NCBI RefSeq assembly: GCF_019458805.1
Contig: NZ_JAIBOA010000005.1
Location: forward strand, 1-64,000
From: Actinomadura parmotrematis
GTDB lineage: Bacteria > Actinomycetota > Actinomycetes > Streptosporangiales > Streptosporangiaceae
DNA length: 64,000 bases
Reading direction: 5' to 3'
Below, piece after piece: positions 52,157-60,297 of the stretch. Under the pieces are notes generated by a model. That model was given only the letters and a program-made list of their open reading frames with translations, had not been told where the DNA came from and did no database searches. A program made the position numbers and the translations under genes. Numbering within the stretch: the stretch's first letter is position 1; each line of letters begins with the position of its first letter.

Positions 52157-53454
52157 CCGCCCGCGAGTTCGCCCTGCCCGACCTGGGCGAGGGCCTCACC
52201 GAAGCCGAGATCGTCCGCTGGCTGGTGGACGTCGGCGACGAGGTCGCCGTGGACCAGCCGGTCGTGGAGGTCGAGACGGCCAAGGCCGTCATGGAGGTCC
52301 CGACGCCCTACGCGGGCGTGGTGACCGGCCGCCCCGCCGCCGAGGGCGCGGTCCTGGACGTCGGCGCGGTGCTCGTCGTCATCGACGACTCCCCCGTCCC
52401 CGCCGCCGCCCCCCTCCAGGACGCGGCGGCCGCCCGCTACGCCGAGGAGGAGCGGGCGGGCTCGACGTCCGGCAACGTCCTCGTCGGCTACGGCACGTCC
52501 GACACCGCGCGACGGCGGCGGGCGCGCCGCCGCCCGATGCCGAAGGCCGCACCGCCCGCGCCGGGGCCGGGACGCACCCGCGTCGCCTCGCCGCTCGTCC
52601 GCCGCCTCGCCCGCGACGGCGCCGTCGACCTCACGGCGGTGGAGGGCACCGGTCCCGACGGCCTCATCCTGCGCTCCGACGTGCTGAAGGCGATCGCCGC
52701 CACCACCGCCCCGACAGTGGCACCGGCACCGGCAGCGGCGCCGGCGGGCGACCTGCCGCGCCCCGTGCGCGAGCGGATCCCGCTGCGCGGCGCCCGCCGC
52801 GCCGCCGCCGAGGTGTTCGCGCGCAGCCGCCGCGAGGTCCCCGAGGCCACCGTCTGGGTCGACGTGGACGCCACCGGGCTGGTCGAGTTCCGCCGCCAGG
52901 CCAACGCCGGCCGCGCCGTCCCCCTCGGCCTGCTCGCGCTGATCTCCCGGTTCGTCCTCGCCGGGCTCGCCCGCCACCCCGAGCTGAACAGCCGGGTCGA
53001 CGAGGCCGCCGGCGAGATCGTGCTGCTGGACGGCGTCAACCTCGGGTTCGCCGCCCAGACCGACCGCGGCCTCGTCGTCCCCGTCCTCAAGGACGCCCAC
53101 GTGCTCAGCGCCGCCCGCCTGCACGACGGCCTCACCGGCCTCGCGGACGCCGCCCGCGCCGGAAGGCTCGCCCCCGCCGACATGACGGGCGGCACCTTCA
53201 CCCTCAACAACTACGGGATGTTCGGCGTCGACGGCTCTGCCGCGATCATCAACCATCCCGAGGCGGCCATCCTCGGCATCGGCCGCATCATCGACCGGCC
53301 CTGGGCCGTGGACGGCGCGCTCGCCGTCCGCAAGGTCGCCCAGCTCTCGCTGGTGTTCGACCACCGCGTCTGCGACGGCGGCACGGCCGCCGCGTTCCTG
53401 CGGTTCGTCGCCGACTGCCTGGAGCGGCCGCACGCCGCCCTGGCCGATCTGTGA
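52153..53454 (+). CDS. 2-oxoacid dehydrogenase E2 (dihydrolipoamide acyltransferase)
   Basis: A 433-residue E2. The lipoyl domain (residues 1-80) carries the lipoylated Lys in VEVETAKAVMEVPTPY. A basic linker with Arg runs ([15 protein letters not shown]) follows, then the E3/E1 binding motif near residues 140-180 (VASPLVRRLARDGAVDLTAV), and the catalytic domain with FDHRVCDGG near 400 (His-x3-Asp-Gly). One lipoyl domain is the norm for branched-chain enzymes. GTG 52153 overlaps the E1 beta stop. Acyl groups pass from lipoamide to CoA here. Confidence 0.95.
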   Translation: MTAREFALPDLGEGLTEAEIVRWLVDVGDEVAVDQPVVEVETAKAVMEVPTPYAGVVTGRPAAEGAVLDVGAVLVVIDDSPVPAAAPLQDAAAARYAEEERAGSTSGNVLVGYGTSDTARRRRARRRPMPKAAPPAPGPGRTRVASPLVRRLARDGAVDLTAVEGTGPDGLILRSDVLKAIAATTAPTVAPAPAAAPAGDLPRPVRERIPLRGARRAAAEVFARSRREVPEATVWVDVDATGLVEFRRQANAGRAVPLGLLALISRFVLAGLARHPELNSRVDEAAGEIVLLDGVNLGFAAQTDRGLVVPVLKDAHVLSAARLHDGLTGLADAARAGRLAPADMTGGTFTLNNYGMFGVDGSAAIINHPEAAILGIGRIIDRPWAVDGALAVRKVAQLSLVFDHRVCDGGTAAAFLRFVADCLERPHAALADL

Positions 53455-53468
53455 CCATGGAGGGCACC

Positions 53469-54722
53469 ATGGACATCGACGAGCTCCGCGCCCTCCAGCT
53501 CGACCGGCTGCGCTGGACGCTCCGCCACGCCTACGACAACGTCCCCGCCCACCGGCGCCGCTTCGACGCGGCCGGCGTCCACCCCGACGACTGCCGCACC
53601 CTGGACGACCTCGCCCTCTTCCCCTTCACCACCAAGGACGACCTGCGCGCCGCCTACCCCTACGGGACGCTCGCCGTCCCGCACGACCAGGTGCGGCGCT
53701 TCCACGCCTCCAGCGGCACCACCGGGCAGCCGACCGTCGTCGGCCACACCGCCCGCGACCTGGACGTCTGGGCCGACCTGGTGGCCCGCTCCATCCGCGC
53801 GGCGGGCGGCCGCCCCGGCGACAAGGTCCACGTCGCCTACGGGTACGGGCTGTTCACCGGCGGCCTCGGCGCGCACTACGGCGCCGAGCGGCTCGGCTGC
53901 GCGGTGATCCCGGCGTCCGGCGGGCAGAGCGCCCGGCAGGTGCGCCTCATCCACGACCTGCGGCCCGACGTCGTCATGGTCACCCCCTCCTACATGCTCG
54001 CCCTCGTCGACGAGTTCGAGCGCCAGGGCCTGGACCCGCGCGCCTCCTCGCTGCGCGTCGGCATCTTCGGCGCCGAGCCGTGGACCGAGGGGATGCGCCG
54101 CGAGATCGAGGAACGCCTGGACCTGGACGCCGTCGACATCTACGGGCTGTCGGAGATCATGGGTCCGGGCGTCGCGCAGGAGTTCGCGACCACCAAGGAC
54201 GGCCTGCACGTCTGGGAGGACCACTTCCTGCCCGAGATCGTGGACCCGGTCACCGGCGCCCCGCTGCCCGACGGCGAGGACGGCGAGCTCGTCCTCACCA
54301 CCCTCACCCGCGAGGCCGCCCCGATGGTCCGCTACCGCACCCGCGACCTCACCCGCCTGATGCCCGGCACCGCCGACCCGCGGTTCCGCCGCATCCGCCG
54401 CATCACCGGCCGCGACGACGACATGATCATCCTGCGCGGCGTCAACGTGTTCCCCACGCAGGTCGAGGAGGCCGTCCTCGGCGTCCCCGGCCTCGCACCG
54501 CACTTCCAGCTCCACCTGACCCGGCCCGGCCGCCTCGACGAGATGACCGTGCGGGTCGAGGCCCGCCCGGACGCCGCCGGGCACGTCCGGCTCGCCGCCG
54601 CCGAGCGCCTCGTCCGCGAGCTGAAGGACGGCGTCGGCGTCAGCGTCTCCGCGCAGGTCGTCGACCCCGGCACCCTGGAACGCTCGGCCGGGAAGCTGCG
54701 CCGCGTCATCGACGACCGCTGA
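53469..54722 (+). CDS. Phenylacetate-CoA ligase-like acyl-adenylating enzyme
   Basis: A 417-residue PaaK-type ligase: LRHAYDNVPAHRRRFDAAGV at the start, the AMP-binding SSGTTGQPTVVG near residue 80, YGLSEIMGPGVAQEF near 225, VRYRTRDLTR, and the C-terminal domain with RDDDMIILRGVNVFPTQ. It converts an aryl acetate to its CoA thioester. The GGAGGG site is only 4 bases from ATG 53469, and the gap after E2 is 14 bp. In this operon it points to oxidative decarboxylation of phenylpyruvate or a related aryl oxoacid, with ligase salvage of the free acid. Confidence 0.93.
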   Translation: MDIDELRALQLDRLRWTLRHAYDNVPAHRRRFDAAGVHPDDCRTLDDLALFPFTTKDDLRAAYPYGTLAVPHDQVRRFHASSGTTGQPTVVGHTARDLDVWADLVARSIRAAGGRPGDKVHVAYGYGLFTGGLGAHYGAERLGCAVIPASGGQSARQVRLIHDLRPDVVMVTPSYMLALVDEFERQGLDPRASSLRVGIFGAEPWTEGMRREIEERLDLDAVDIYGLSEIMGPGVAQEFATTKDGLHVWEDHFLPEIVDPVTGAPLPDGEDGELVLTTLTREAAPMVRYRTRDLTRLMPGTADPRFRRIRRITGRDDDMIILRGVNVFPTQVEEAVLGVPGLAPHFQLHLTRPGRLDEMTVRVEARPDAAGHVRLAAAERLVRELKDGVGVSVSAQVVDPGTLERSAGKLRRVIDDR

Positions 54723-54758
54723 CCGAGGGAGAGAAGCGGGACCGGCGCCCGGCGGGGA

Positions 54759-55334
54759 CTACTCGCCGGGGCGCAGGTGGGTGCGCCGGCCGTCGGGGTC
54801 GAAGATGCCGATGACCTCGGCCGGTCCGCCGTCGCAGCCGAAGGCGTGCGGGACCATCGTGGAGAACTCGGCCGCCTGGCCCGCCTCCACCCTGATCGTC
54901 CGCTCGCCGAGCAGCAGCACGACGGTGCCCGACAGCACGGTGAACCAGTCGCGGCCCGGATGCACCCGCAGCTCCTCGGTGCCGCGCCGCACCGGCCGGG
55001 TGATGCGGATCTTGGCGACGGTGAGGCCGTGCGCGCCCGCCTCGCGGCTCAGCGTCCAGGTGGTCGTCCCGCGCACCTCGTCGTGGTGCGGCCGGATGAC
55101 CACGTCGGCGTCGTCGGCGGACTCCACGAGCCGGTCGAGCGTCGTCCCGAGCGCGCGGGCGATCGCGGTGAGCTGGTCCAGGCCGATGCGCCGGTGCCCG
55201 GTCTCCAGGCGGCTCAGCGTGGACGGGCTCAGGTGGCAGCGCTCGGCGAGGTCGTCCAGCGACCAGCCGAGGGCCGCCCGCATCCCCCTGATCCGCATGC
55301 GGACGAGGGCGTCCAGCTCGCTGTCTTGCGTCAT
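54759..55334 (-). CDS. XRE family regulator with cupin domain
   Basis: A 191-residue regulator. Residues about 10-70 form the XRE helix-turn-helix (MRIRGMRAALGWSLDDLAER, CHLSPSTLSRLETGHRRIGL); residues 95-190 form a cupin_2 sensor (ELRVHPGRDWFTVLSGTVVL, HAFGCDGG). Such proteins bind small ligands through the cupin barrel. ATG 55334 sits exactly in the centre of a perfect palindrome (55325-55341), so autoregulation is likely. It is divergent from a class I methyltransferase gene with only 47 bp between the two starts. Confidence 0.9.
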   Translation of the reverse strand: MTQDSELDALVRMRIRGMRAALGWSLDDLAERCHLSPSTLSRLETGHRRIGLDQLTAIARALGTTLDRLVESADDADVVIRPHHDEVRGTTTWTLSREAGAHGLTVAKIRITRPVRRGTEELRVHPGRDWFTVLSGTVVLLLGERTIRVEAGQAAEFSTMVPHAFGCDGGPAEVIGIFDPDGRRTHLRPGE

Positions 55335-55341
55335 ACGCAAG
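55325..55341. promoter_or_regulatory. Palindrome centred on the XRE-cupin start codon
   Basis: CTTGCGT-CAT-ACGCAAG: perfect 7-bp arms around the start triplet (CAT on the plus strand). A protein bound here would block initiation of xre translation or transcription. TTGCGT (55326-55331) also resembles a -35 for the plus-strand methyltransferase. A second 6-bp inverted repeat, TAGGCA-N5-TGCCTA (55355-55371), lies next to it. Confidence 0.65.
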
Positions 55342-55381
55342 ATGGTATGCCAGTTAGGCAAAAGGTGCCTAGGCTCGGAGC

Positions 55382-56245
55382 ATGGAACAGCACCACCAGC
55401 ACGAACACGGGCACGAACACGGGCACGGGCACGCAGATGAGCACGCTCTAGGAGAGATCCTCGACCTCGACGCCGAGGTCTTCGGCGCCCTGCTCGCCGA
55501 TGTCACGGCGCGGCTCGCGAAGGCGCTCGCCGCGCCGCCCGACCGGATCCTCGACCTCGGCAGCGGGACGGGCGCCGGCGCCCTCCCCCTCCTGGACCGC
55601 TTCGCCGGCGCCGAGGTCGTCGCCGTGGACGCCTCCGCCTCCCTGCTGCACCGCCTCGCCGCCAAGGCCCGCGAGCACGGCGCCGCGGACCGCGTCCGCA
55701 CGATCGAGGCGGACCTGGACGGCACGTGGCCCGACCTCGGCGGGCCCTTCGACGCCGCGTGGGCGTCGGCGTCCCTGCACCACATGGCCGACCCCGACCG
55801 CACGCTCGCCCGGCTGCACGGTGTCCTGCGGCCGGGCGCCGTTCTCGCGCTCCTGGAGATGGACGGCTTCCCGCGTTTCCTGCCCGACGACATCGGCGTC
55901 GGCCGTCCCGGCATGGAGGCGCGCCTGCACGAGGCGCTGGCCGCCGCGCAGGCCGAGCAGGTGCCGCACCTCGGCGCGGACTGGGGCCCGCGCCTGGCGG
56001 CGGCCGGTTTCACCGTCGAGGAGGAGCGCACCGTCGGCGTAGACGCGGCCCCGCCCGCGACCGGGCGCTACGCGCGCGCGTCCCTGCGGCGCCTCCGCAC
56101 CCACCTGTCCGACCGCCTGGACGAAGGCGACCGCGCCGCTCTCGACGCGCTCCTGGACGACGACGGTCCGCACGCCGTGCTGCGCAGGGACGACCTGGCC
56201 GTCCGCTCCACGCGCTTCCTCTGGCTGGCCCGCCGGCCCGGGTGA
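55382..56245 (+). CDS. Class I SAM-dependent methyltransferase with His-rich N terminus
   Basis: A 287-residue methyltransferase. Residues 1-22 hold ten His interspersed with Glu, Gly and Asp (MEQHHQHEHGHEHGHGHADE), a likely metal-binding tail. The rest is a normal SAM fold: ILDLGSGTGAGALPLLDRF near residue 55, VVAVDASASLLHRLA, and LHHMADPDRTLARLHGVLRPG. Substrate unknown. TAGGCT (55370-55375) lies 6 bases upstream of ATG, indicating a leaderless mRNA. It is controlled most likely by the divergent XRE-cupin regulator. The His tail suggests nickel, zinc or copper handling or regulation. Confidence 0.88.
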   Translation: MEQHHQHEHGHEHGHGHADEHALGEILDLDAEVFGALLADVTARLAKALAAPPDRILDLGSGTGAGALPLLDRFAGAEVVAVDASASLLHRLAAKAREHGAADRVRTIEADLDGTWPDLGGPFDAAWASASLHHMADPDRTLARLHGVLRPGAVLALLEMDGFPRFLPDDIGVGRPGMEARLHEALAAAQAEQVPHLGADWGPRLAAAGFTVEEERTVGVDAAPPATGRYARASLRRLRTHLSDRLDEGDRAALDALLDDDGPHAVLRRDDLAVRSTRFLWLARRPG

Positions 56246-56251
56246 CCGGGC

Positions 56252-56740
56252 TCAGCCGCCCGCGGCCGGGACGCTCCTGGCCGCGGCGATCACTTCGGTG
56301 AGCGCGCCGTGCAGGGCGCGCAGCTCGCCGATGTCCATGCCGAGTCGCTGGACGATGGCGGGCGGGATCTCCAAGGCCCGCTCCCGCAGCCGCCGCCCGT
56401 CCTCGGTCAGCATCACCGCGAGGGCGCGCTCGTCCCGCACGGCGCGGCGCCGCTCCACCAGGCCCGCCGCCTCCAGGCGTTTCAGCAGCGGCGACAGGGT
56501 GGCCGGCTCCAGTTGCAGCAGGCCGCTCAGCTCCTTGACCGACAGCGGCGAGCGCTGCCAGAGGGCGAGCATCACCAGGTACTGGGGGTGGGTCAGCCCC
56601 ATCGGCTCCAGCAGCGGCTTGTAGACCGCGATGACCGACCGGGCGGCGACGGCCAGCGCGAAGCAGACCTGGTTCTCCAGTGCCAGCGGGTCGATGTCCG
56701 CCGGCAGAGCCGGGGACGCGGCGTGGTCGAGATCACTCAC
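56252..56740 (-). CDS. ohrR: OhrR-like MarR family regulator
   Basis: A 162-residue MarR protein with the organic-hydroperoxide-sensor signature LENQVCFALAV (redox Cys26), followed by AVYKPLLEPMGLTHPQYLVMLALWQ, near-identical to OhrR. In OhrR the Cys is oxidised by organic peroxides, releasing DNA. GTG 56740 has GGAGG 5 bases before it and is preferred over an upstream Met. No ohr peroxidase gene is next to it; the divergent neighbour is a 66-residue membrane protein. Two palindromes lie in the shared promoter region. Confidence 0.85.
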   Translation of the reverse strand: MSDLDHAASPALPADIDPLALENQVCFALAVAARSVIAVYKPLLEPMGLTHPQYLVMLALWQRSPLSVKELSGLLQLEPATLSPLLKRLEAAGLVERRRAVRDERALAVMLTEDGRRLRERALEIPPAIVQRLGMDIGELRALHGALTEVIAAARSVPAAGG

Positions 56741-56782
56741 GGGTTCCTCCGGCGCTCTCGGATCGGCGACACACGTATCGTA

Positions 56783-56810
56783 CACTAACGGTTAGTGCGC
56801 TAATCATTAG
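56783..56810. promoter_or_regulatory. Paired operator palindromes between ohrR and small membrane gene
   Basis: CACTAAC-G-GTTAGTG (56783-56797) is a perfect 7+1+7 palindrome; CTAAT-C-ATTAG (56800-56810) is a perfect 5+1+5 one of related sequence. They are about 11 bp apart, centre to centre 15 bp, just before the 56835 start. The spacing and twofold symmetry fit two dimers of the OhrR-like protein. Confidence 0.7.
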
Positions 56811-56834
56811 TGGTCGATTACCGGAGGTCCGCCG

Positions 56835-57035
56835 ATGCCCGCCCTCAAGCGGCCGTCCTTCCTGCCGTCGCTGGAAGACCTGGAGCAGGACGCGCTGCGC
56901 CGCTCGGAGCAGCGGTCGCGGCCCGGCTCGCAGTTCGACCATCCGACGGCCAAGAACATCTTCGTCGCCGGCCTGGTGCTGACCGTCGCCGCCCACGTCA
57001 TCGGCGCCATCGTCTTCGCCATCATCGGCTTCTGA
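56835..57035 (+). CDS. Small single-pass membrane protein, divergent from ohrR
   Basis: A 66-residue protein. A charged N-terminal half (SLEDLEQDALRRSEQRSRPGS) is followed by one hydrophobic helix (NIFVAGLVLTVAAHVIGAIVFAIIGF). It has no signal cleavage site or known domain. ATG 56835 has GGAGG 10 bases before it and lies right after the paired palindromes, so it is probably the main target of the OhrR-like regulator. It may be a peroxide or membrane-stress protein. Confidence 0.75.
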   Translation: MPALKRPSFLPSLEDLEQDALRRSEQRSRPGSQFDHPTAKNIFVAGLVLTVAAHVIGAIVFAIIGF

Positions 57036-57048
57036 CCCGCCGCCGTCG

Positions 57049-58008
57049 TCAGGGCGTGATGACCACGCGCTCGCCCGGCGCGACGGGCGCGTTCCACGCC
57101 TCCTCGACGCGCGCCAGCGGCACCGGCCGCGCGCGCACCGCGAGGGCGCCCGACGCGATCTCCTCGGCGAGCGACGGCAGCTCGGCGACGATGCCCGCGG
57201 TGGTCACCGAGCCCTGGCCGCTGCCGAGCAGCCGCAGGTCGGCGGCGCGCAGCAGCGCCGAGGGCAGGGCGAGGTCGGGGCCGGCGACCGAGCCGATCTC
57301 GATCCAGGCCAGCGTCCGCGCCCGGTCGGCGCGGGCGGTCAGCAGGGCGCGCATGGCGTGCTCGGACGGCCGCCCCCACAGGTAGTCCAGGACGACGTCC
57401 ACGTCGGCGGCGGCGCGCGCGAGCCGGTCGGCGACCTCGCCGGCGGCGCCGTCCAGGCTCACCGCCTCGTCGGCGCCCAGCTCCTTGAGCAGGGCGAGGC
57501 GCCGCGCGTCGCGTCCCGCGCCGACGACGCGGGCGGCCCCGAGGCGCCGGGCGATCTGCACCGCGAGCCGCCCGGCGCTGCCGGTGGCGCCCAGGACCAG
57601 GACGGCGGCGCCCTCGGCGAGCGCGATCCGGCGGCGCAGCGCCACCCACGACGACATCGCCGGGTTCATCGCCGCGGCGACGGCGACCGCGTCGGTGCCG
57701 GCGGGCAGCGGGACCGCCCGGCGGCGGTCGACGACGGCCCGCTCGGCCATCGTGCCGAGCGCGGAGTCCGGCGCGACGAAGTAGAGCAGCTCCCCGTCGC
57801 GGGTGCGGCCGACGGCGTCGATGCCAGGGACCATGGGCAGCTCCCCGCCGGAGGTGTAGTGGCTGCCGTCGGCGGCCGAGCGCACCCGCGGGTGCAGGCC
57901 GGCCGCGAGCACGTCGACGAGGATCTCGTCGTCGCCGGCGGGCACCGGCGCCGGGACGTCCTCGCAGCGGGGCGGGGCGTCGAACGAGCGCACGAGCGCT
58001 GCCTTCAT
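57049..58008 (-). CDS. Medium-chain dehydrogenase/quinone oxidoreductase-like protein
   Basis: A 319-residue MDR-superfamily protein of the quinone oxidoreductase type. GroES-like region: VPAPVPAGDDEILVDVLAAGLHPR. Cofactor site: GAAVLVLGATGSAGRLAVQIARRLGA near residue 140. The classical zinc-binding Cys/His residues are absent, so the label alcohol dehydrogenase would be misleading; NADPH-dependent reduction is likely. GGAGG before ATG 58008. It is divergent from a MarR regulator with a palindrome between them. Its 3' end lies 13 bp from the small membrane protein gene. Confidence 0.88.
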   Translation of the reverse strand: MKAALVRSFDAPPRCEDVPAPVPAGDDEILVDVLAAGLHPRVRSAADGSHYTSGGELPMVPGIDAVGRTRDGELLYFVAPDSALGTMAERAVVDRRRAVPLPAGTDAVAVAAAMNPAMSSWVALRRRIALAEGAAVLVLGATGSAGRLAVQIARRLGAARVVGAGRDARRLALLKELGADEAVSLDGAAGEVADRLARAAADVDVVLDYLWGRPSEHAMRALLTARADRARTLAWIEIGSVAGPDLALPSALLRAADLRLLGSGQGSVTTAGIVAELPSLAEEIASGALAVRARPVPLARVEEAWNAPVAPGERVVITP

Positions 58009-58044
58009 GGGGACCTCCCGGAACGGAACTGGTTTGCGTCACGT

Positions 58045-58061
58045 ACTACCTCGACGGTAGT
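58045..58061. promoter_or_regulatory. Palindrome between MDR oxidoreductase and MarR gene
   Basis: ACTACC-TCGAC-GGTAGT has 6-bp arms with a 5-bp spacer, at the middle of the 87-bp gap between the divergent genes. Probable MarR operator controlling the oxidoreductase and marR itself. Confidence 0.55.
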
Positions 58062-58095
58062 TCGCGCCGCGTACCACGTCAACTAGGGTGTCCCC

Positions 58096-58515
58096 ATGAC
58101 CGCCGACGAACCGCCCCTCAGCACGGTGGACGCCCTGGTGCAGCTGTCCTTCCTGGTCCAGCGCGCGCTGGCGGAGGCCGGCGCCGAGCACGGCCTGTCG
58201 GTCGTGCAGATCCGGCTGCTCGGCGTCCTGCGCGACCGGACCGCCGGGATGCTGGAGATCGGCGGCCACCTCGGGCTGGACAAGTCGTCCATGACGGGCC
58301 TGGTGAGCCGCGCCGAGAAGCGCGGCCTCGTCCGCCGCTCCCCCTCCCCCCACGACGGGCGCGCCGTGCTGGTCTCCCTCACCGACGAGGGACGGCGCCT
58401 CACCGAGCAGGGCGCCGAGCAGATCGGCCGCCGCGTCGCCGCGCTCACCGCCGGGCTCACCGAGGCGCAGCGCACCGAGCTCACGCGCCTCGCCGGCGCC
58501 GTGATCAACGGCTGA
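58096..58515 (+). CDS. MarR family transcriptional regulator
   Basis: A 139-residue MarR protein: VQLSFLVQRALAEAGAEHGLSVVQIRLL, recognition-helix region GGHLGLDKSSMTGLVSRAEKRGLV, and wing SPSPHDGRAVLVSLTDEGRR. TAGGGT (58084-58089) lies 6 bases before ATG, so the mRNA is probably leaderless. It is divergent from the MDR oxidoreductase, and a palindrome lies between them. Its stop is 12 bp from the end of the convergent Ppx/GppA gene. Confidence 0.93.
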   Translation: MTADEPPLSTVDALVQLSFLVQRALAEAGAEHGLSVVQIRLLGVLRDRTAGMLEIGGHLGLDKSSMTGLVSRAEKRGLVRRSPSPHDGRAVLVSLTDEGRRLTEQGAEQIGRRVAALTAGLTEAQRTELTRLAGAVING

Positions 58516-58527
58516 GGCGCCGCCCGC

Positions 58528-59496
58528 TCACAGCGGGTGCAGGAGGTGCTCGATCAGCCGGGGGCGGGTGCGGTCGGTGAAAGCGGCGAGGCGGTGCAGG
58601 GCGGCGCCCTCGCGCAGGGCCCACGGGCAGATCTCCAGGGCGGGCAGGTCGAGGGTGCCGAGCAGCGAGTCGGCGACGATGGCACCGGCGACGATCTGCC
58701 GGGCCCGGGGGCGGGTGATGCCGGGCAGCCGGGCCCGCTGGTCGGCGGCCATCACCGTCAGCGGGCCGAGATGCTCGATGAGCGGCCGGTGCTCCAGCAG
58801 GCCCGGCCTGCGGTCGGGGCCGGTGGTCAGCGCGGCCAGCTGCGCGAGCGTGCGGGACGCGGCGACCGCGCGGTCGACCCCGCCGTCCAGCTCCAGGTCG
58901 TCGGCCAGGCCGGTGACCGCGGCGTCCACCAGGCGGCGCAGCGCCTTCACCTGGCGCGGCCGCGGCGGGTCGGCGGGCAGGTGCTCGGCGGTGAGGCGCC
59001 GCGCGCCGAGCGGGAGGGAGACCGCGATGTCGGGGACGGCGCCGGCGCCGTAGGCGATCTCGATGGTGCCGCCGCCGATGTCGGCGACCAGGAGGCGGTC
59101 CGCCGAGCGCCCGCACCAGGCGCGGGCGGCCAGGAAGGTCAGCTCGGCGTCGGCGCGGCCGTCCAGGAACCCCAGCTCCACGCCGGTGGCGGCGGCGATC
59201 CGGCGCACGGCCTTGCCGGCGTTGGGGGCGTCGCGGACGACCGAGGTCGCGAACGCCGCCAGCTCGTCCATCCGCTGCCGGCGCGCGTGGTCGACGCACT
59301 CGCCGACGGCGACGGCGGCCCGCTCGATCTCGGCGGCACCGAGGCGCCGGTCACCGGGCGCGTCCTGCCCGAGGCGGGTGGGGCGCTTCAGCGATCCCAG
59401 CGGCCGCAGCCGCTCCCCCGCGGTCAGCTCGAACATCGCCAGATGGGCCGTGGTCGAGCCGACGTCCAGCACGCCGAGCCGTATCCGCCGCGCCAT
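58528..59496 (-). CDS. Ppx/GppA family exopolyphosphatase
   Basis: A 322-residue Ppx/GppA phosphatase of the ASKHA fold. Phosphate motif 1: LGVLDVGSTTAHLAMFE near residue 7; phosphate motif 2: VADIGGGTIEIAYG near 142; also FATSVVRDAPNAG and the Glu in ELTFLAARAWCG. The enzyme cleaves polyphosphate or pppGpp; length is that of the short actinobacterial Ppx type (Rv0496-like). ATG 59496 has no strong ribosome site. It is divergent from a response regulator gene that starts 133 bp away. Confidence 0.92.
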   Translation of the reverse strand: MARRIRLGVLDVGSTTAHLAMFELTAGERLRPLGSLKRPTRLGQDAPGDRRLGAAEIERAAVAVGECVDHARRQRMDELAAFATSVVRDAPNAGKAVRRIAAATGVELGFLDGRADAELTFLAARAWCGRSADRLLVADIGGGTIEIAYGAGAVPDIAVSLPLGARRLTAEHLPADPPRPRQVKALRRLVDAAVTGLADDLELDGGVDRAVAASRTLAQLAALTTGPDRRPGLLEHRPLIEHLGPLTVMAADQRARLPGITRPRARQIVAGAIVADSLLGTLDLPALEICPWALREGAALHRLAAFTDRTRPRLIEHLLHPL

Positions 59497-59628
59497 GGCC
59501 GCTCACCGCCTCCACGTCATCCCGGTCCCCTCCTGCCCACCTCGCGACCGGCGTACCATCGGCGCCCGCCGTGCGGCCGGCGGTCCGCCATACGCCGACG
59601 ATACGCACCGGCTCGTAGCGTCGAGGGC

Positions 59629-60297
59629 ATGCGCGTGCTGATCGTCGAGGACGAACCCTTCCTGGCCGAAGCCGTCCGCGACGGCCTCCGCCTGGAGGCC
59701 ATCGCGGCCGACATCGCCGGCGACGGCGGTACCGCCCTGGAACTGCTGGGCGTCAACGCCTACGACATCGCCGTCCTCGACCGCGACGTCCCCGGGCCGT
59801 CCGGCGACGAGATCGCCGAACGCATCGTCGCCTCCGGCAGCGGCATGCCGATCCTCATGCTCACCGCGGCCGACCGGCTCGACGACAAGGCGTCCGGATT
59901 CGCGCTCGGCGCCGACGACTACCTCACCAAGCCGTTCGAGCTGCGCGAACTCGTCCTCAGGCTGAGGGCGCTCGACCGCAGGCGCGCCCACAGCAGGCCG
60001 CCCGTGCGGGAGATCGCGGGCCTGCGGCTGGACCCCTTCCGCCGCGAGCTCCACCGCGACGGCCGCTACATCGCGCTCACCCGCAAGCAGTTCGCCGTCC
60101 TGGAGGTCCTCGTCTCCGCCGAGGGCGGCGTCGTCAGCGCGGAGGAACTCCTGGAACGCGCGTGGGACGAGAACGCCGACCCCTTCACCAACGCCGTGCG
60201 CATCACCGTCTCGGCGCTGCGCAAGCGGCTCGGCGAACCCCCGATCATCGCCACCGTGCCGGGCTCCGGCTACCGCATCGGGGACGGGCGTGCGTAG
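59629..60297 (+). CDS. OmpR-family response regulator
   Basis: A 222-residue response regulator. Receiver: acidic pocket EDE at 7-9, phospho-acceptor Asp51 in IAVLDRDVPGPSG, TAADR at about 82, Lys in LTKPFEL. Winged helix: LTRKQFAVLEVLVSAEGGVV and ITVSALRKRLGEPPIIATVPGSGYRIG. TAGCGT (59616-59621) lies 7 bases before ATG, indicating a leaderless transcript. The kinase gene overlaps its end by 8 bp. It is the first gene of a two-gene operon. Confidence 0.94.
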   Translation: MRVLIVEDEPFLAEAVRDGLRLEAIAADIAGDGGTALELLGVNAYDIAVLDRDVPGPSGDEIAERIVASGSGMPILMLTAADRLDDKASGFALGADDYLTKPFELRELVLRLRALDRRRAHSRPPVREIAGLRLDPFRRELHRDGRYIALTRKQFAVLEVLVSAEGGVVSAEELLERAWDENADPFTNAVRITVSALRKRLGEPPIIATVPGSGYRIGDGRA

